Source: JAABRU01 sp964505535 (lineage in GTDB: Bacteria; Desulfobacterota; Desulfobacteria; Desulfobacterales; Desulfococcaceae). From it: a DNA stretch of 64,000 bases. The stretch is from the NCBI GenBank assembly GCA_964505535.1, contig CAZDIU010000002.1, positions 11,922-75,921 on the forward strand, in the 5' to 3' direction. Below, in pieces: positions 34,410-43,247 of this stretch; the first letter of the stretch is position 1; the number at the start of each line of letters is the position of its first letter. Below the pieces are notes generated by a model, which saw only the letters and a program-made list of their open reading frames with translations, did no database searches and was not told the DNA's origin. The position numbers and the translations under genes were made by a program.

Positions 34410-34768
34410 TTTGCTGTCACCGTGCCAAGAACAGGAATGGTTCCGTACATGTAAACCCAATCATCGCCATACGGATCTGTGAACATGACATCATAAGGCC
34501 ATACCCCGGCAGAAAGATCTGCTGTTTCCTCTTCTTCCAATGCCATGAATATTTCACCTGTGGACGGGTCAGGCAGAGTGACCGTTAATGCTGCAATCAG
34601 CGGGGCTTCCCTGTCTCTCCGCTTGCGGATTTCACATTTCACAGCCCAGCCGGTCAGATCCATAGCGGTTATGCCATCTGACTGCACAGCCTTTATATCA
34701 AAAAGAAACTTGGTTCCTTTGCGGATTCCCTTTTCTTCAGGAATATCAAATCTTGCTGCTTTGATCAT
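34406..34768 (-). CDS. Hypothetical phage protein (BppU/immunoglobulin-like pattern)
   Basis: 120 residues: RKGTKFLFDIKAVQSDGITA, then DLTGWAVKCEIRKRRDREAP, DPSTGEIFMALEEEETADLS and YDVMFTDPYG. The order 'linear combination of strands, D-L-T-G-W, then a-G-x-w-x-Y-D-v' is common to a small phage beta-sandwich family found near portals and baseplates. Role unknown. Overlaps its neighbours by four bases on each side. Confidence 0.55.
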   Translation of the reverse strand: MIKAARFDIPEEKGIRKGTKFLFDIKAVQSDGITAMDLTGWAVKCEIRKRRDREAPLIAALTVTLPDPSTGEIFMALEEEETADLSAGVWPYDVMFTDPYGDDWVYMYGTIPVLGTVTAK

Positions 34769-36378
34769 TGCTGTGCCTGCTCCGCGAGAATCTTTTTGGA
34801 AGGTTCTGCTTCCAATGTTTCCTGCACTGCCTCCTGATCAATGGACAAAGCCAGTTTAGGATACTGTTTATCTTCCATTGCCTTGAGCATTCTCATGCGC
34901 TTGTAGTTGGCATATCCGATTTTCTTTGCAAGTACGCCTCTGGGAATGCCAAGCCCCTCGGCCAGGGAAGCATGTTTCACACCGAACAGGGCGCGGGCCA
35001 TGCCTTCCAAATCCGTATTTTCCGAAACCGGGAAATTGATGTCTATCAGCCGCTCCGGTTCCACCCATGCTTTTTCTGTAATTATTTCCTGTTCCCCGTC
35101 TGCATTGGTCTGAAATCCCACAGGGATTTCACCCGGAAACCATCTGTCCATTTTGCCAGCCGCTGCCTTGAGAAAGAACACGGCAGACCAGAACTCATTG
35201 CGCAGCCATCTTTCAAAATAGGCAATCTCATCTGATGTGCGATCCGAATACGGGCCTTTCTGCGCTTTGGCAGAGGCAAAGGTTCCGGATGCACGGCCTG
35301 TCATCACGTCCTGGGGTTCGTTCAGTCCTGATGAAACCATATCCAGAATGTCTGTATCCTGTCCGGTCATGCTGGGAAGGTTGGGATTTATGGCTTTGAT
35401 ATCGAATCCCGGAGGAAGAACCCGGTTCTGACCCGGACGGGCAGGCGCGCCCACTCCGGACAGTTTTTTGTCCTTGTCCGACATTGCCATGAAATTTTTG
35501 TAATCCCGCAGAGAAGCGCAGGTTGTCACAAACAGATGGGAAGCGCAGGCTTTCTTGTGGTCAATTTCGTATTCTTTGAGGCGTTCATAGTGGTTGATCC
35601 ATTTGATTGTTGTGCGCAGATAGGCAGTGGAACGGCGTGTGACCATGCCTTTGTTCCATTCCACAATGAATCTTCGGTATCCGCCGATGGGTTTGAACGG
35701 AGAAAAGAACCCCCGGTCACGGGCAGCTTTCTGGTATTCCCGGTTCCATCCGGAATGGGTGCGGGCATCCGCAATCATCTCCGGGAACCGTGCGATATTG
35801 ATGGACGGAACCTGCTCAACAGGGCCGTATTTTCTGCGTCCTTCCGGATCTTCCACCCGGATATTGTAAAACAGGGGAAAGGTGGGCTTGCGGGAATGAT
35901 AGATAATGCCGGTGTCATCGTCTCCGTTGCCGGTAATGGTTTTGGGATCAACAAAATCCACTTCCACAAAACCGTTCCGGTGAATGCTCAGGGACAGGAA
36001 CAGTTCACCTTCAATGAGCGCACGGCCTGCAAACTTGGGCCACAGATCCCAGAGCCGGTTGCGGGGATCAAGTTCGGTTTTCTCAATGGCATTCTGGATG
36101 GGCCATACCGCAGAGGATGTTTCAAAGCCAAGTCCGGTAAGGCGTCCCACAAGGCCACGGACTGCGGTGTTGATCTGGGGATTATCCTGAAACTTCTTCC
36201 AGCATTCATCCTGCAGACCTTCCCGGCTGAGCGTTGATTCTCTTCCAAGTGAACCTCCGCCCACAGGAAATCCGTCCGCGTCCACTGCCGGGGCTTCAGA
36301 AGTCAGTCCGAATTTCATCCGGGCAGCAACCTCGTTTGGCATATTCTTTATGAACTGTTCTATTTCCTGTTCGTTCAA
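34765..36378 (-). CDS. Portal protein
   Basis: 537 residues with the layout of lambda-type portals. An N-terminal helical arm is followed by INTAVRGLVGRLTGLGFETS, the stem region WPKFAGRALIEGELFLSLSI, FVEVDFVDPKTITGNG, a clip/stem helix near SSGLNEPQDVMTGRASGTF, and a C-terminal crown with EPSKKILAEQ. The dodecameric portal is the DNA gate of the head. It is the first gene of the minus-strand morphogenesis operon visible here, preceded by two terminators. The expected terminase genes upstream are absent. Confidence 0.8.
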   Translation of the reverse strand: MNEQEIEQFIKNMPNEVAARMKFGLTSEAPAVDADGFPVGGGSLGRESTLSREGLQDECWKKFQDNPQINTAVRGLVGRLTGLGFETSSAVWPIQNAIEKTELDPRNRLWDLWPKFAGRALIEGELFLSLSIHRNGFVEVDFVDPKTITGNGDDDTGIIYHSRKPTFPLFYNIRVEDPEGRRKYGPVEQVPSINIARFPEMIADARTHSGWNREYQKAARDRGFFSPFKPIGGYRRFIVEWNKGMVTRRSTAYLRTTIKWINHYERLKEYEIDHKKACASHLFVTTCASLRDYKNFMAMSDKDKKLSGVGAPARPGQNRVLPPGFDIKAINPNLPSMTGQDTDILDMVSSGLNEPQDVMTGRASGTFASAKAQKGPYSDRTSDEIAYFERWLRNEFWSAVFFLKAAAGKMDRWFPGEIPVGFQTNADGEQEIITEKAWVEPERLIDINFPVSENTDLEGMARALFGVKHASLAEGLGIPRGVLAKKIGYANYKRMRMLKAMEDKQYPKLALSIDQEAVQETLEAEPSKKILAEQAQQ

Positions 36379-36476
36379 TAGATTTTCCCTGTTTTTGATA
36401 TAGAATTTTTCTATAGTAAAAACGGTATTTCCTGAAAAAGCAATATATTTTTTTATTTACGGCAGGTTACGGAGAC

Positions 36477-36518
36477 AAAAAAAGGCCGTTTTGACGTTGA
36501 TTCACGTCAAAACGGCCT
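36477..36518 (-). terminator. Rho-independent terminator 1 upstream of portal operon
   Basis: Perfect 15-bp stem (AGGCCGTTTTGACGT and its complement, loop tgattc), followed on the minus strand by seven T residues. It ends transcripts coming from the integrase side. Confidence 0.85.
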
Positions 36519-36561
36519 GTGAAATATTTTTGGAATATTTGGGCGCGGGCGCGCTGGAAAC

Positions 36562-36601
36562 AAAAAAAGGCCGGATCACCCCGAAGGGTGTCCGGCCTTT
36601 T
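36562..36601. terminator. Bidirectional terminator 2 upstream of portal operon
   Basis: Stem GGCCGGA-CACCC with complement GGGTG-TCCGGCC (one bulged T, loop CGAA), A-tract on one side and T-tract on the other. Only 15 bases after the stop at 36617. Together with the neighbouring stem it insulates the late operon. The remaining gap to the portal start (36379-36476) is AT-rich and may hold the late promoter, but I see no clear -35/-10 pair. Confidence 0.8.
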
Positions 36602-36616
36602 GAATGCTGTTCTGTT

Positions 36617-36913
36617 CTATGTTTCCATACCTCCTCCCAGTTTTTTTTCAAGGTAATCAATCAGCATTTCAGCATCACATAACCATATGAGTTCCTTTTT
36701 GCCATTGACACAACTGACTATTGTTTGACTGCCATTTGGTATCAGAAACCGGGTTCCGTCTTCTGTCTGTATTTTCTTCCGGTCTTTGTCTGGCCCATAC
36801 ACCAATATGGAATCTGACAGCGTGAATTCTACACTGCCATTGAACTTTGTAACCGTTGCACCCAATGGAATATCCATTGCTGGCAAAATGACCTTGATTA
36901 TATCACTTTCCAT
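36617..36913 (-). CDS. Hypothetical protein
   Basis: 98 residues, beta-rich start (DIIKVILPAMDIPLGATVTK, FTLSDSILVYGPDKDRKKI), then EDGTRFLIPNGSQTIVSC and a C-terminal helix ending in GGGMET. It overlaps the preceding gene by 11 bases and ends just before the terminators. No family recognised. Confidence 0.5.
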   Translation of the reverse strand: MESDIIKVILPAMDIPLGATVTKFNGSVEFTLSDSILVYGPDKDRKKIQTEDGTRFLIPNGSQTIVSCVNGKKELIWLCDAEMLIDYLEKKLGGGMET

Positions 36914-37202
36914 ATCCCCCCCATTCGGCAGGGATGTTCCACCCCATTGTTTTAATCAAAGCTGCCGCACTCATGCCTTGTTGCGGTCTGAAATCTATAT
37001 ACCCAGCAAACGCGTCAGAATTTTCAACTGACCCGGTGTACTCACCAATATCAAACCCATCAACGACTCTTTCCCCGTTTTCTTTTTCAATCAACGCCCA
37101 GAAATGAATCCGGGAATAAACAGGTTTTTCCCCGTCTTCAGGTTTATACACAGCCCACGCTTCCTGAACAGCAGGTATTATCTGCAATATTTTATCGGCC
37201 AT
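36903..37202 (-). CDS. Hypothetical protein downstream of integrase
   Basis: 99 residues: ILQIIPAVQEAWAVYKPEDG, SRIHFWALIEKENGERVVDG and a C-terminal WNIPAEWGGYGK. It starts one base after the integrase stop, so it is co-transcribed with it. No motif recognised. Confidence 0.5.
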   Translation of the reverse strand: MADKILQIIPAVQEAWAVYKPEDGEKPVYSRIHFWALIEKENGERVVDGFDIGEYTGSVENSDAFAGYIDFRPQQGMSAAALIKTMGWNIPAEWGGYGK

Positions 37203-37203
37203 C

Positions 37204-38067
37204 TCACCACCCCATCGCCTTATCCACCCGCTTCCCCATCATCTCGGATGTGGGATGAAGATAAGTGCTGAAGATTGTTTTGGGGTTATCCCCCAGCAGT
37301 TTGGCAACATCTTCCAGTGCCATTTCCCCATTGTAATACAGGTTTGTGGCAACCCAGTGCCGGAAGATGTGACACGCTTTCCCGTCCGCTCCCTTCTTGA
37401 TTCCCAAATTTTGCAGCATGGTTTTGACCATCTGCTTGATAGTTACGATGTCAATGGGAAACAGCTTGTCCTCCGGGTGTGAGGCCAGTGTCAGTCCCAT
37501 TGCCTGCATGTGCGCTTTGAGTGCTTCGGCTGTGTCAGGGCCGAACCGGACTGCGCGCACGGTGGTTTTGGATTTGTTAATCCAGACGCACCTCTGATCC
37601 AGTTTCACATGCCCCATTCGTAAATCCGCAAGTTCCTGCACCCGCAGTCCGGTTTCTGCCAGCAGCCGGACAATGGCATGGTTGCGGATATGGTTTCTGT
37701 CCCACCGGTAATTCAGGCAGGCATTGACCGTTTCCGCTGACAGCCAGCGTTCCTGCTGTTTCTTGTTTGCTCCCCGCCTCTGTGCTTCTTTCAGTTTGTA
37801 TGTGAATTTGGGAACCGGCATATCCAGCGCTGACATTGCAATCCGGACAACCTGACAATACAACCGAATGGTTGCTCCGGATTTCCCGGCATCTTCCAGC
37901 CATTGCACAAACCCGGCATGATGTGCCATGACTTCCTCGGCAGTGTTCACGTCCTCAACGCCAAGTGCGCTGAGGTATTTGAAAAAACTGCCGGAAGCAT
38001 ATGTGTACAGTTCTCTCGTCTTTTCCGACAGGGCGGCGAATTCCTGTGTCTGGAAATACTGTTTCAT
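37204..38067 (-). CDS. int: Tyrosine recombinase/phage integrase
   Basis: 287 residues, XerD-like. The N-terminal SAM-like core-binding domain spans about 1-100 (ELYTYASGSFFKYLSALGVE). The catalytic domain has Arg in LAETGLRVQELADLR, Lys in INKSKTTVRAV, the HxxR box HIFRHWVA, and the nucleophile Tyr in TIFSTYLHPTS. The usual His before the tyrosine (LGH) is Asp here (LLGDNP), a tolerated variant. Ribosome site AAAGGAG six bases before ATG. It would integrate and excise the phage; no attP core can be named without the host junctions. Confidence 0.9.
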   Translation of the reverse strand: MKQYFQTQEFAALSEKTRELYTYASGSFFKYLSALGVEDVNTAEEVMAHHAGFVQWLEDAGKSGATIRLYCQVVRIAMSALDMPVPKFTYKLKEAQRRGANKKQQERWLSAETVNACLNYRWDRNHIRNHAIVRLLAETGLRVQELADLRMGHVKLDQRCVWINKSKTTVRAVRFGPDTAEALKAHMQAMGLTLASHPEDKLFPIDIVTIKQMVKTMLQNLGIKKGADGKACHIFRHWVATNLYYNGEMALEDVAKLLGDNPKTIFSTYLHPTSEMMGKRVDKAMGW

Positions 38068-38096
38068 CGTTTCTCCTTTCTGTCAAATAAAGTCGG

Positions 38097-38612
38097 TCAG
38101 TCAAACGGCTCCCCGTCATCGTGACCGACTTCAAACTCTTCTCCCAATTTCATCCGGGCCAGCATATTGTAAAAGCTGTCGTCAGGCTTGGACGGTTTGA
38201 CTTTGGCGGGCGGTTCGTCCGGCAGCCCGGGCATGACTTTTTTTTTGTCCACGCCGATTGCGTCCAGAAAACGTCCGAGTTTGCGGGCGCATTTCATGCA
38301 CAGCCTGCTGGACTTGGTGAAGGGCTCATTGGGTTCCTTTTTGGGATCGCAGAAATAACAGCCCCCGGAATATTCTGACCACAGGTTTTCCACCATGTCA
38401 TATACCGGGAATTCCTCTTCCGGTTCATCGGCATCATAAATCCCCATCCCCATTTCAATGTCATAAATCATGATTGCCATTGCCGCGTTGAAAACAGCGG
38501 AGGCGTTTTTCATGCCCTTCAGAGCGTTAAAGCCTTCCTGAAGTTCCCCGTGAAACATCTCTGCGAGATGTTTTTTTTGCATCAAACTGCCTATCTGTTC
38601 GTCTGTGAACAT
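38097..38612 (-). CDS. Hypothetical zinc-binding protein
   Basis: 171 residues from ATG 38612 (AAAGGA six bases upstream). Residues about 85-115 hold two Cys pairs (CYFC and CMKC, 20 residues apart) flanked by basic residues, suggesting a zinc ribbon. The C-terminus is acidic. Located immediately upstream of the integrase gene; its function there, such as an excisionase or regulator, is not shown. Confidence 0.5.
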   Translation of the reverse strand: MFTDEQIGSLMQKKHLAEMFHGELQEGFNALKGMKNASAVFNAAMAIMIYDIEMGMGIYDADEPEEEFPVYDMVENLWSEYSGGCYFCDPKKEPNEPFTKSSRLCMKCARKLGRFLDAIGVDKKKVMPGLPDEPPAKVKPSKPDDSFYNMLARMKLGEEFEVGHDDGEPFD

Positions 38613-38776
38613 TCGTTTCCTTTCATATCCTCGTAAAATAAATCCCATGTGTTGTCGTTAAGTTTGTCCGGCTCGCTTATGGCGATCTGGCAGGCCATAA
38701 AATAATGAAACATTCCCGGAGGCCAGTACAGCATTATCGGGAGATAATCACCGATTATTTCCCTGAAATTTTCCAT
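38591..38776 (-). CDS. Small hypothetical protein
   Basis: 61 residues from ATG 38776: MENFREIIGDYLPIMLYWPP, then MACQIAISEPDKLNDNTWDL. It overlaps the next gene by 22 bases. Soluble, acidic. No family recognised. Confidence 0.45.
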   Translation of the reverse strand: MENFREIIGDYLPIMLYWPPGMFHYFMACQIAISEPDKLNDNTWDLFYEDMKGNECSQTNR

Positions 38777-38805
38777 TGACAAATTTCCTGTAAGGGTTAA
38801 TGCCA

Positions 38806-38838
38806 AAAGCCCGTCAGACTCCCATTCTGACGGGCTTT
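38806..38838. terminator. Bidirectional terminator
   Basis: Stem AAAGCCCGTCAGA / TCTGACGGGCTTT, 13 bp with a 7-base loop. It follows the stop at 38843 and separates the integrase group from the gene cluster upstream. Confidence 0.85.
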
Positions 38839-38842
38839 GCTT

Positions 38843-39469
38843 TTATTCTGCATCAGTCAGTTCGACCTGATCGACAAACCATTCTGCCCATTGGATATAT
38901 TCTGCATCTGCGGAATAGCAGGATTCGCACATATTCTCATCTTCACAATAGGGGTTTCTGCCGACATTACCGGATTTGCCGCATTTGTCACAATCCCCAT
39001 CATGAATAAATTCAGGATACATGCCGGGTTCAAGTCTGGAGTAATGAGAATTTACATAATCCCGTGCGTTTGCGACAGATATTTCCATAGCCTGCGCTTT
39101 TTCATAGTCTTTCAGGACAGATATAAAATCCTGAAACCATGACAGCGCATAAATCTGCTCTGAATACCGGTCAATAATTTCTTCCCGAACAGTCTGGAAA
39201 ATTTCTTTTCCCGCATCAGCCATTGTCCGGTTTCGCCAGTTTCCTGAAACGTAAACAGGCCCGTCATCATATCCGAAATCTATGGAAATTTCGTTATCCA
39301 TGCCTTCTTCATCCGCGGGCTTCTGCCATTTTTCAGGCAGGTTGGAGACAGCGTTGTCCCAGTTGTCCGGCGGCCAGCAGTCGTCCTGAAGCAGGCTTTC
39401 AAATGCCTTTCCCGGACTGCTGTTTTTCTCTATTTCATCTCTGATTTCTCTTTTGGTGTACGTGTACAT
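38843..39469 (-). CDS. Hypothetical acidic protein with C-terminal zinc ribbon
   Basis: 208 residues. The N-terminal part is acidic and helical (KREIRDEIEKNSSPGKAFES). The C-terminal 60 residues contain CDKCGKS and CESC about 23 residues apart, a treble-clef or ribbon zinc site. Followed by a strong terminator. Family not recognised. Confidence 0.5.
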   Translation of the reverse strand: MYTYTKREIRDEIEKNSSPGKAFESLLQDDCWPPDNWDNAVSNLPEKWQKPADEEGMDNEISIDFGYDDGPVYVSGNWRNRTMADAGKEIFQTVREEIIDRYSEQIYALSWFQDFISVLKDYEKAQAMEISVANARDYVNSHYSRLEPGMYPEFIHDGDCDKCGKSGNVGRNPYCEDENMCESCYSADAEYIQWAEWFVDQVELTDAE

Positions 39470-39533
39470 ATGATTTCTCCTTTATGGTTTTCGCCGATGT
39501 TTATCGGCATTTTCGCATTTTTTGGGCAGGCTG

Positions 39534-39857
39534 TCAAACTTTTCGTCTGAAGGGTTTCTTGGCAAACCGAACCCTGCCCATTCTTTCGCAAAACATTTCC
39601 CTCAGAAGCAGTATGGTTTCCCGTTCCGGTTTTTCCGGAGACCACTTTCCGGCAAAGTCCGCTTTGGGCAGGTGGCACATTGCAGAGAACGATTTCTGTA
39701 TCGCCTCTTCTGCAAAATCTTCCAGATCGTAATCCGCATCCGGCGCATACCGGTATTCATAGCGGTTTACTTGCAGAAACACAGCGGACTTGAGGCAGGC
39801 TTTTGCTTCATCCAGCAGGTCATTAACCCGCATCTTAATCATCCGGTCTGCTTTCAT
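39534..39857 (-). CDS. Hypothetical helical protein
   Basis: 107 residues: MRVNDLLDEAKACLKSAVFL, then DADYDLEDFAEEAIQKSFSA and a basic C-terminus RFAKKPFRRKV. It overlaps the VWA-type gene by four bases, so it belongs to the same operon. No motif. Confidence 0.5.
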   Translation of the reverse strand: MKADRMIKMRVNDLLDEAKACLKSAVFLQVNRYEYRYAPDADYDLEDFAEEAIQKSFSAMCHLPKADFAGKWSPEKPERETILLLREMFCERMGRVRFAKKPFRRKV

Positions 39858-40990
39858 ACTCCCTCCATCTTCACATGCTCCCCAAAGGGAGGTTTGTATT
39901 TTCCGTAAGTGTCCACCCAGAGAACCGGATAATCCGGTTCATGCCGGGGAAAGGTTCCTTCCAAATCCGTGAGGTAAATCAGGGCAGCAGGTTCTATGCC
40001 ATCGTCTGCAATGTGTTCAAATACAGGCTCAAAGTCTGTGCCGCCCCCGCCTTGGGGGTTCAGTTGCAGGGGCAGATCGTCTGATGTGAAAGACTCAACG
40101 CCCCGGATTCTGTAATCACAATAAATTACCGTAAGATTCACGCCCTGAAAGGTTTCCAGAATGGCAGACAGTTCAGAAGCAAACTGCTGCTGCATCTGCC
40201 ATTCACTGCCGGACGTGTCCACTGCCACAACAATTTCACCGAGTTCGTTGGAATGCAGGCTCGGCAAAACAAACCCTGCCTGCAAATACCGGCGGCTCGG
40301 ACGGTTCCAGTTGTAATCGTTCTTGGCTGTGCGCTCGATGAAATTGCGCAGGACTTCCGCCCAGGGCACTTTGTGATCAACCAGTTCTTTGATGAACTGC
40401 TCAAATCCGCCGGGCAGCTTGCCCATTGCCTTTGCCTGCTGTGCGGCCTGTGTTACGGCAATCTTCCATTCCTGCTCTTCCATCTGCATATCCGCAGGGG
40501 AAGGATTGCCGTCTGCACCATTGCCGGGGAAGTCCCGGACCTCACCGCAGCCTCCGGGATCGCTTCCGCCGTTTCCACTTCCGTCATTGTTCCCGTCCGG
40601 ATCATCCGGTATGCCTGCATATTCCTGCTCTGCGGCTTTACCGGAACCCGTAAGATACCCTTCCGGAAGCCGGGCACCGGCCTGAATCAGCAGAGGATTG
40701 ATAGCCATGTCACAGGCCATATTCCATTTGCCGGGTTCCCTGTGCTGTCTTCTGGTGTGATGGGCATTCGCCAAGTGCATGACCTCATGGGCCAGCACAC
40801 CTCTCAACTCTTCCTGTTTCAGTCCGGCAGTGAACTCCGGATTGAAACCCAGGGTTATGCCGTCTGTCCAAATGGTTTTGCAGGTGGGATCTTCCTGAAA
40901 TCTCAGGCGCAGGGCAAGACTTCCGAAAAAGGGATGGTCAAGAACGAGGTTGGCACGGGCTTTGACCATGCTGAGCATAGCGTCATTCAT
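39854..40990 (-). CDS. VWA-like metallopeptidase-type protein (DUF2201 type)
   Basis: 378 residues from ATG 40990 (GGGAG nine bases upstream, ATGA overlap). The N-terminal domain has a zinc-peptidase-like HEVMHLANAHH motif (residues about 65-75). A Gly/Asp-rich linker follows, then a VWA-type domain with GEIVVAVDTSGSE (the DxSxS metal-binding start), GGGGTDFEPVF and LIYLTDLEG. This build is the DUF2201 family, whose genes pair with MoxR ATPases, as here (42252-43247). The pair is thought to remodel or assemble protein complexes with metal ions. Its use to a phage is unknown. Confidence 0.8.
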   Translation of the reverse strand: MNDAMLSMVKARANLVLDHPFFGSLALRLRFQEDPTCKTIWTDGITLGFNPEFTAGLKQEELRGVLAHEVMHLANAHHTRRQHREPGKWNMACDMAINPLLIQAGARLPEGYLTGSGKAAEQEYAGIPDDPDGNNDGSGNGGSDPGGCGEVRDFPGNGADGNPSPADMQMEEQEWKIAVTQAAQQAKAMGKLPGGFEQFIKELVDHKVPWAEVLRNFIERTAKNDYNWNRPSRRYLQAGFVLPSLHSNELGEIVVAVDTSGSEWQMQQQFASELSAILETFQGVNLTVIYCDYRIRGVESFTSDDLPLQLNPQGGGGTDFEPVFEHIADDGIEPAALIYLTDLEGTFPRHEPDYPVLWVDTYGKYKPPFGEHVKMEGV

Positions 40991-41163
40991 TTCTTTTTCT
41001 CCCTCACTTTCCGTTCTTTCTCGCAAAAGGCATCCCGCTCCTTCCGCCCTTTCTCGCAATAGACATCATAACAATCTGCGCAAAGCGAGATTGTCATCCA
41101 ATCGGAAGTCCATACCACCTTTACCATTTTGCATTCTTTCCCGCAGGAATCACATTTCTGCAT
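40987..41163 (-). CDS. Small zinc-ribbon protein
   Basis: 58 residues from ATG 41163 behind GGAGG. CDSCGKEC and CADC give a Cys4 zinc site, followed by a strongly basic/acidic helix (EKGRKERDAFCEKERKVREK). Sits between the DUF3150-like and VWA-like genes. Confidence 0.55.
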   Translation of the reverse strand: MQKCDSCGKECKMVKVVWTSDWMTISLCADCYDVYCEKGRKERDAFCEKERKVREKKK

Positions 41164-41167
41164 ATCA

Positions 41168-42031
41168 TCACCTCCCAATATATCCGCTCATAGCAGACAG
41201 GATATCCTCTGCGGACTTGGCAACATCTGCTCTCACAGAAGGCATGTCCCGCAAATCCTGTGCGCTGAGTTCGTGGTTATTCTTTGTCAGCAGCTTTTCC
41301 TCAATCTGCTTTCTGAACTGCTCAATCGCCGGGTCATTCACAAAATTCAGATCCGGGATAAGATTGACCAGTTCCCTGACATTGCCGACCAGGGTGTTCT
41401 GAAACTTCTTCTCCGGGTCATTCAGGGTTTCGGCCATGCGGCTGACTACCTCGGCCATGCGTTTCCAGATGTCCCTGACCGAGTTTTCGTACTGATCCCG
41501 CAGACGGTTTTCCACTTCCTTTCTGTCAGACTCGGTGAGGGTTGACCGGAAGTCCCCGCTCACTTCCGGCAGGGGATTGAAATCCAGTTTGACTTCATAC
41601 TTCTCTCTCAGTTCCATAAGGTCAGGGTAATGCTCCTCTTTGTACAGGCCGTTCAGCCTGACCTTTGCCTCTTCTTTGAGTTTGGGGAAGGCAGATACAA
41701 ACTGGGTCACGGCCTTTTCAAACTCATCATGCAGTTTGTTGAAACCTGCCCTGTATTCGTTCATGTACAGCCGGGACGGAAGAATCCGATCCCCGTTATC
41801 GCCCCAGGGCAGGGTGTGTTTGTTGTGGAATGCACGAAGGCGGCTCACGGTAGAGTTGACCAGTTTCACAGCGTCCGGGTCAACGAGGTACTGAACAAAT
41901 TTCCCCGCGTCCTGACCTGCGCCGTGTTCCTCCAGCACTTTCTCCGTCACTTCCTTGTTTTTGCGGGAATTGCCCCATGCGGAAATGTGCAGGTTCACCA
42001 GCATCGCTTTACTCGACAGATTATTGTTCAT
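41168..42031 (-). CDS. DUF3150-like protein of the MoxR-VWA module
   Basis: 287 residues, mostly helical, beginning MNNNLSSKAMLVNLHISAWG. It contains LRAFHNKHTLPWGDNGDRIL and RLYMNEYRAGFNKLHDEFEK, features I associate with the DUF3150 family, which occurs beside MoxR ATPases in phages and plasmids. Long helices (VENRLRDQYENSVRDIWKRM) suggest a scaffold or client. Function unknown. Confidence 0.6.
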   Translation of the reverse strand: MNNNLSSKAMLVNLHISAWGNSRKNKEVTEKVLEEHGAGQDAGKFVQYLVDPDAVKLVNSTVSRLRAFHNKHTLPWGDNGDRILPSRLYMNEYRAGFNKLHDEFEKAVTQFVSAFPKLKEEAKVRLNGLYKEEHYPDLMELREKYEVKLDFNPLPEVSGDFRSTLTESDRKEVENRLRDQYENSVRDIWKRMAEVVSRMAETLNDPEKKFQNTLVGNVRELVNLIPDLNFVNDPAIEQFRKQIEEKLLTKNNHELSAQDLRDMPSVRADVAKSAEDILSAMSGYIGR

Positions 42032-42236
42032 TGCTTTTCCTCCTCATGCGGTAAGCGAATGCCTGTGCAAGAATCCGCTTACCTTCTTCTGAATTTTCGG
42101 GAATCCGAAGCAGTTCCATCCACTGCCGTGGATGGGTTTCAGGGCTGATGATTTGGCGGAGGTAATTCTCTGCTGCGCTTCGGGGGAATTTGGAACAGAT
42201 TTGCTGATAAAACAGGGGGATTTCAAAGGAGGGCAT
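42021..42236 (-). CDS. Small hypothetical protein of the MoxR-VWA module
   Basis: 71 residues: PSFEIPLFYQQICSKFPRSA, then NYLRQIISPETHPRQW and a basic C-terminus. It overlaps the DUF3150-like gene by 11 bases and has an AGGAGGTGAT ribosome site overlapping the end of the MoxR operon leader. No family recognised. Confidence 0.5.
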   Translation of the reverse strand: MPSFEIPLFYQQICSKFPRSAAENYLRQIISPETHPRQWMELLRIPENSEEGKRILAQAFAYRMRRKSNEQ

Positions 42237-42251
42237 ATCACCTCCTTTCTG

Positions 42252-43247
42252 TTAGAAAAGAATTTCCTTGTTTTTGGATGCCCATTCCATAAAGGAACGG
42301 GTTTCCTGCAATTCCGGGGTTCTGTGAACAGCGTCCTGCATGAGCAGAACATTGAACTCGCACGGAATACGGTCCGCGTACTTGCAGAGGCGATCCATGT
42401 TGTTCTTTGATACCCTTGCTGCCAATGCACCGCACAGGGCATACATCGTTGCGGGATCGTCCGGAACCTTTGCAGAATCCGGGTTCATAAGCACGCCGTC
42501 CGGGTTCGGCAGGTTGCGGAATATTTTCAGGAATCCAACAAACTCTGCTGCAAATCCCTCACCTGCTGCTCCTGTGAAAGTCTCGTATTCCAAGTCTTTG
42601 GGGATGCCGATCTGCATAAGTTTTCCCACATTGGCAACCGTGCGGGGGCAGGGGCTGTTGGTCATGTCGGCTGTGGGAGTGAAGTCAAACAGCAGATTGG
42701 GACGGAAGCGGATAAAGGCAATGAGTTCTGTGGGAACATTGTTTGACAATGCCCACTTGATCCAGTCGTCCATATCCGGCTCCAACTGGATAATGGCTGA
42801 GAATCTGCTTTTGACCGGCTCCAGAATGCCGGACACTCCGGCTCTGTCCTGTTTTCTGTTTGTGGCCGCAAGAAATGTTACATGCGGGCTGACTGTGTGG
42901 CCGTTTACCCGGCGGGCAAGAATGAGTTGCATTGCCGCTGCCTGAACAGACGGCGGGGCCTGGCCCAAATCATCCAGGAAACAGACTGTCCGCTTTTTCG
43001 CTTCCACGAGTTTTCGCAGGTTCCCAAAGGGCAGGAACTCTGCATTGCCGTCAATGATTCCGGGCAGACCTTTGTAGTCAATGGGGTCATCAACTACAGG
43101 GTGACTGACAATCAGTTCTGTCTCTGTCCCGCTTGTTGCCTGTGAAACAATGTCGGACTTCCCAACACCGGGCGGACCGACAATCATTACCGGAAGTCCC
43201 GCAGGGATTGTCTTGCTGAGAAGTTCTTTAAGCTGGCTCGGTTTCAT
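42252..43247 (-). CDS. MoxR-type AAA+ ATPase
   Basis: 331 residues from ATG 43247; it overlaps the upstream gene by 20 bases. Walker A is VGPPGVGKS, Walker B TVCFLDDLGQA, sensor 1 FLAATNR, with an arginine-finger region LEPVKSRFSAIIQLEP. These are MoxR features, where the ATPase acts with a VWA-domain partner. The partner gene (39854-40990) and a DUF3150-like gene follow in the same operon. Confidence 0.85.
   Translation of the reverse strand: MKPSQLKELLSKTIPAGLPVMIVGPPGVGKSDIVSQATSGTETELIVSHPVVDDPIDYKGLPGIIDGNAEFLPFGNLRKLVEAKKRTVCFLDDLGQAPPSVQAAAMQLILARRVNGHTVSPHVTFLAATNRKQDRAGVSGILEPVKSRFSAIIQLEPDMDDWIKWALSNNVPTELIAFIRFRPNLLFDFTPTADMTNSPCPRTVANVGKLMQIGIPKDLEYETFTGAAGEGFAAEFVGFLKIFRNLPNPDGVLMNPDSAKVPDDPATMYALCGALAARVSKNNMDRLCKYADRIPCEFNVLLMQDAVHRTPELQETRSFMEWASKNKEILF

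Noticed and set aside
37204..38067. Tyrosine recombinase as the integron integrase of the cassette array
   Set aside because: It lies 24 kb from the array, lacks the extra helix region typical of IntI, and looks like an ordinary phage integrase.
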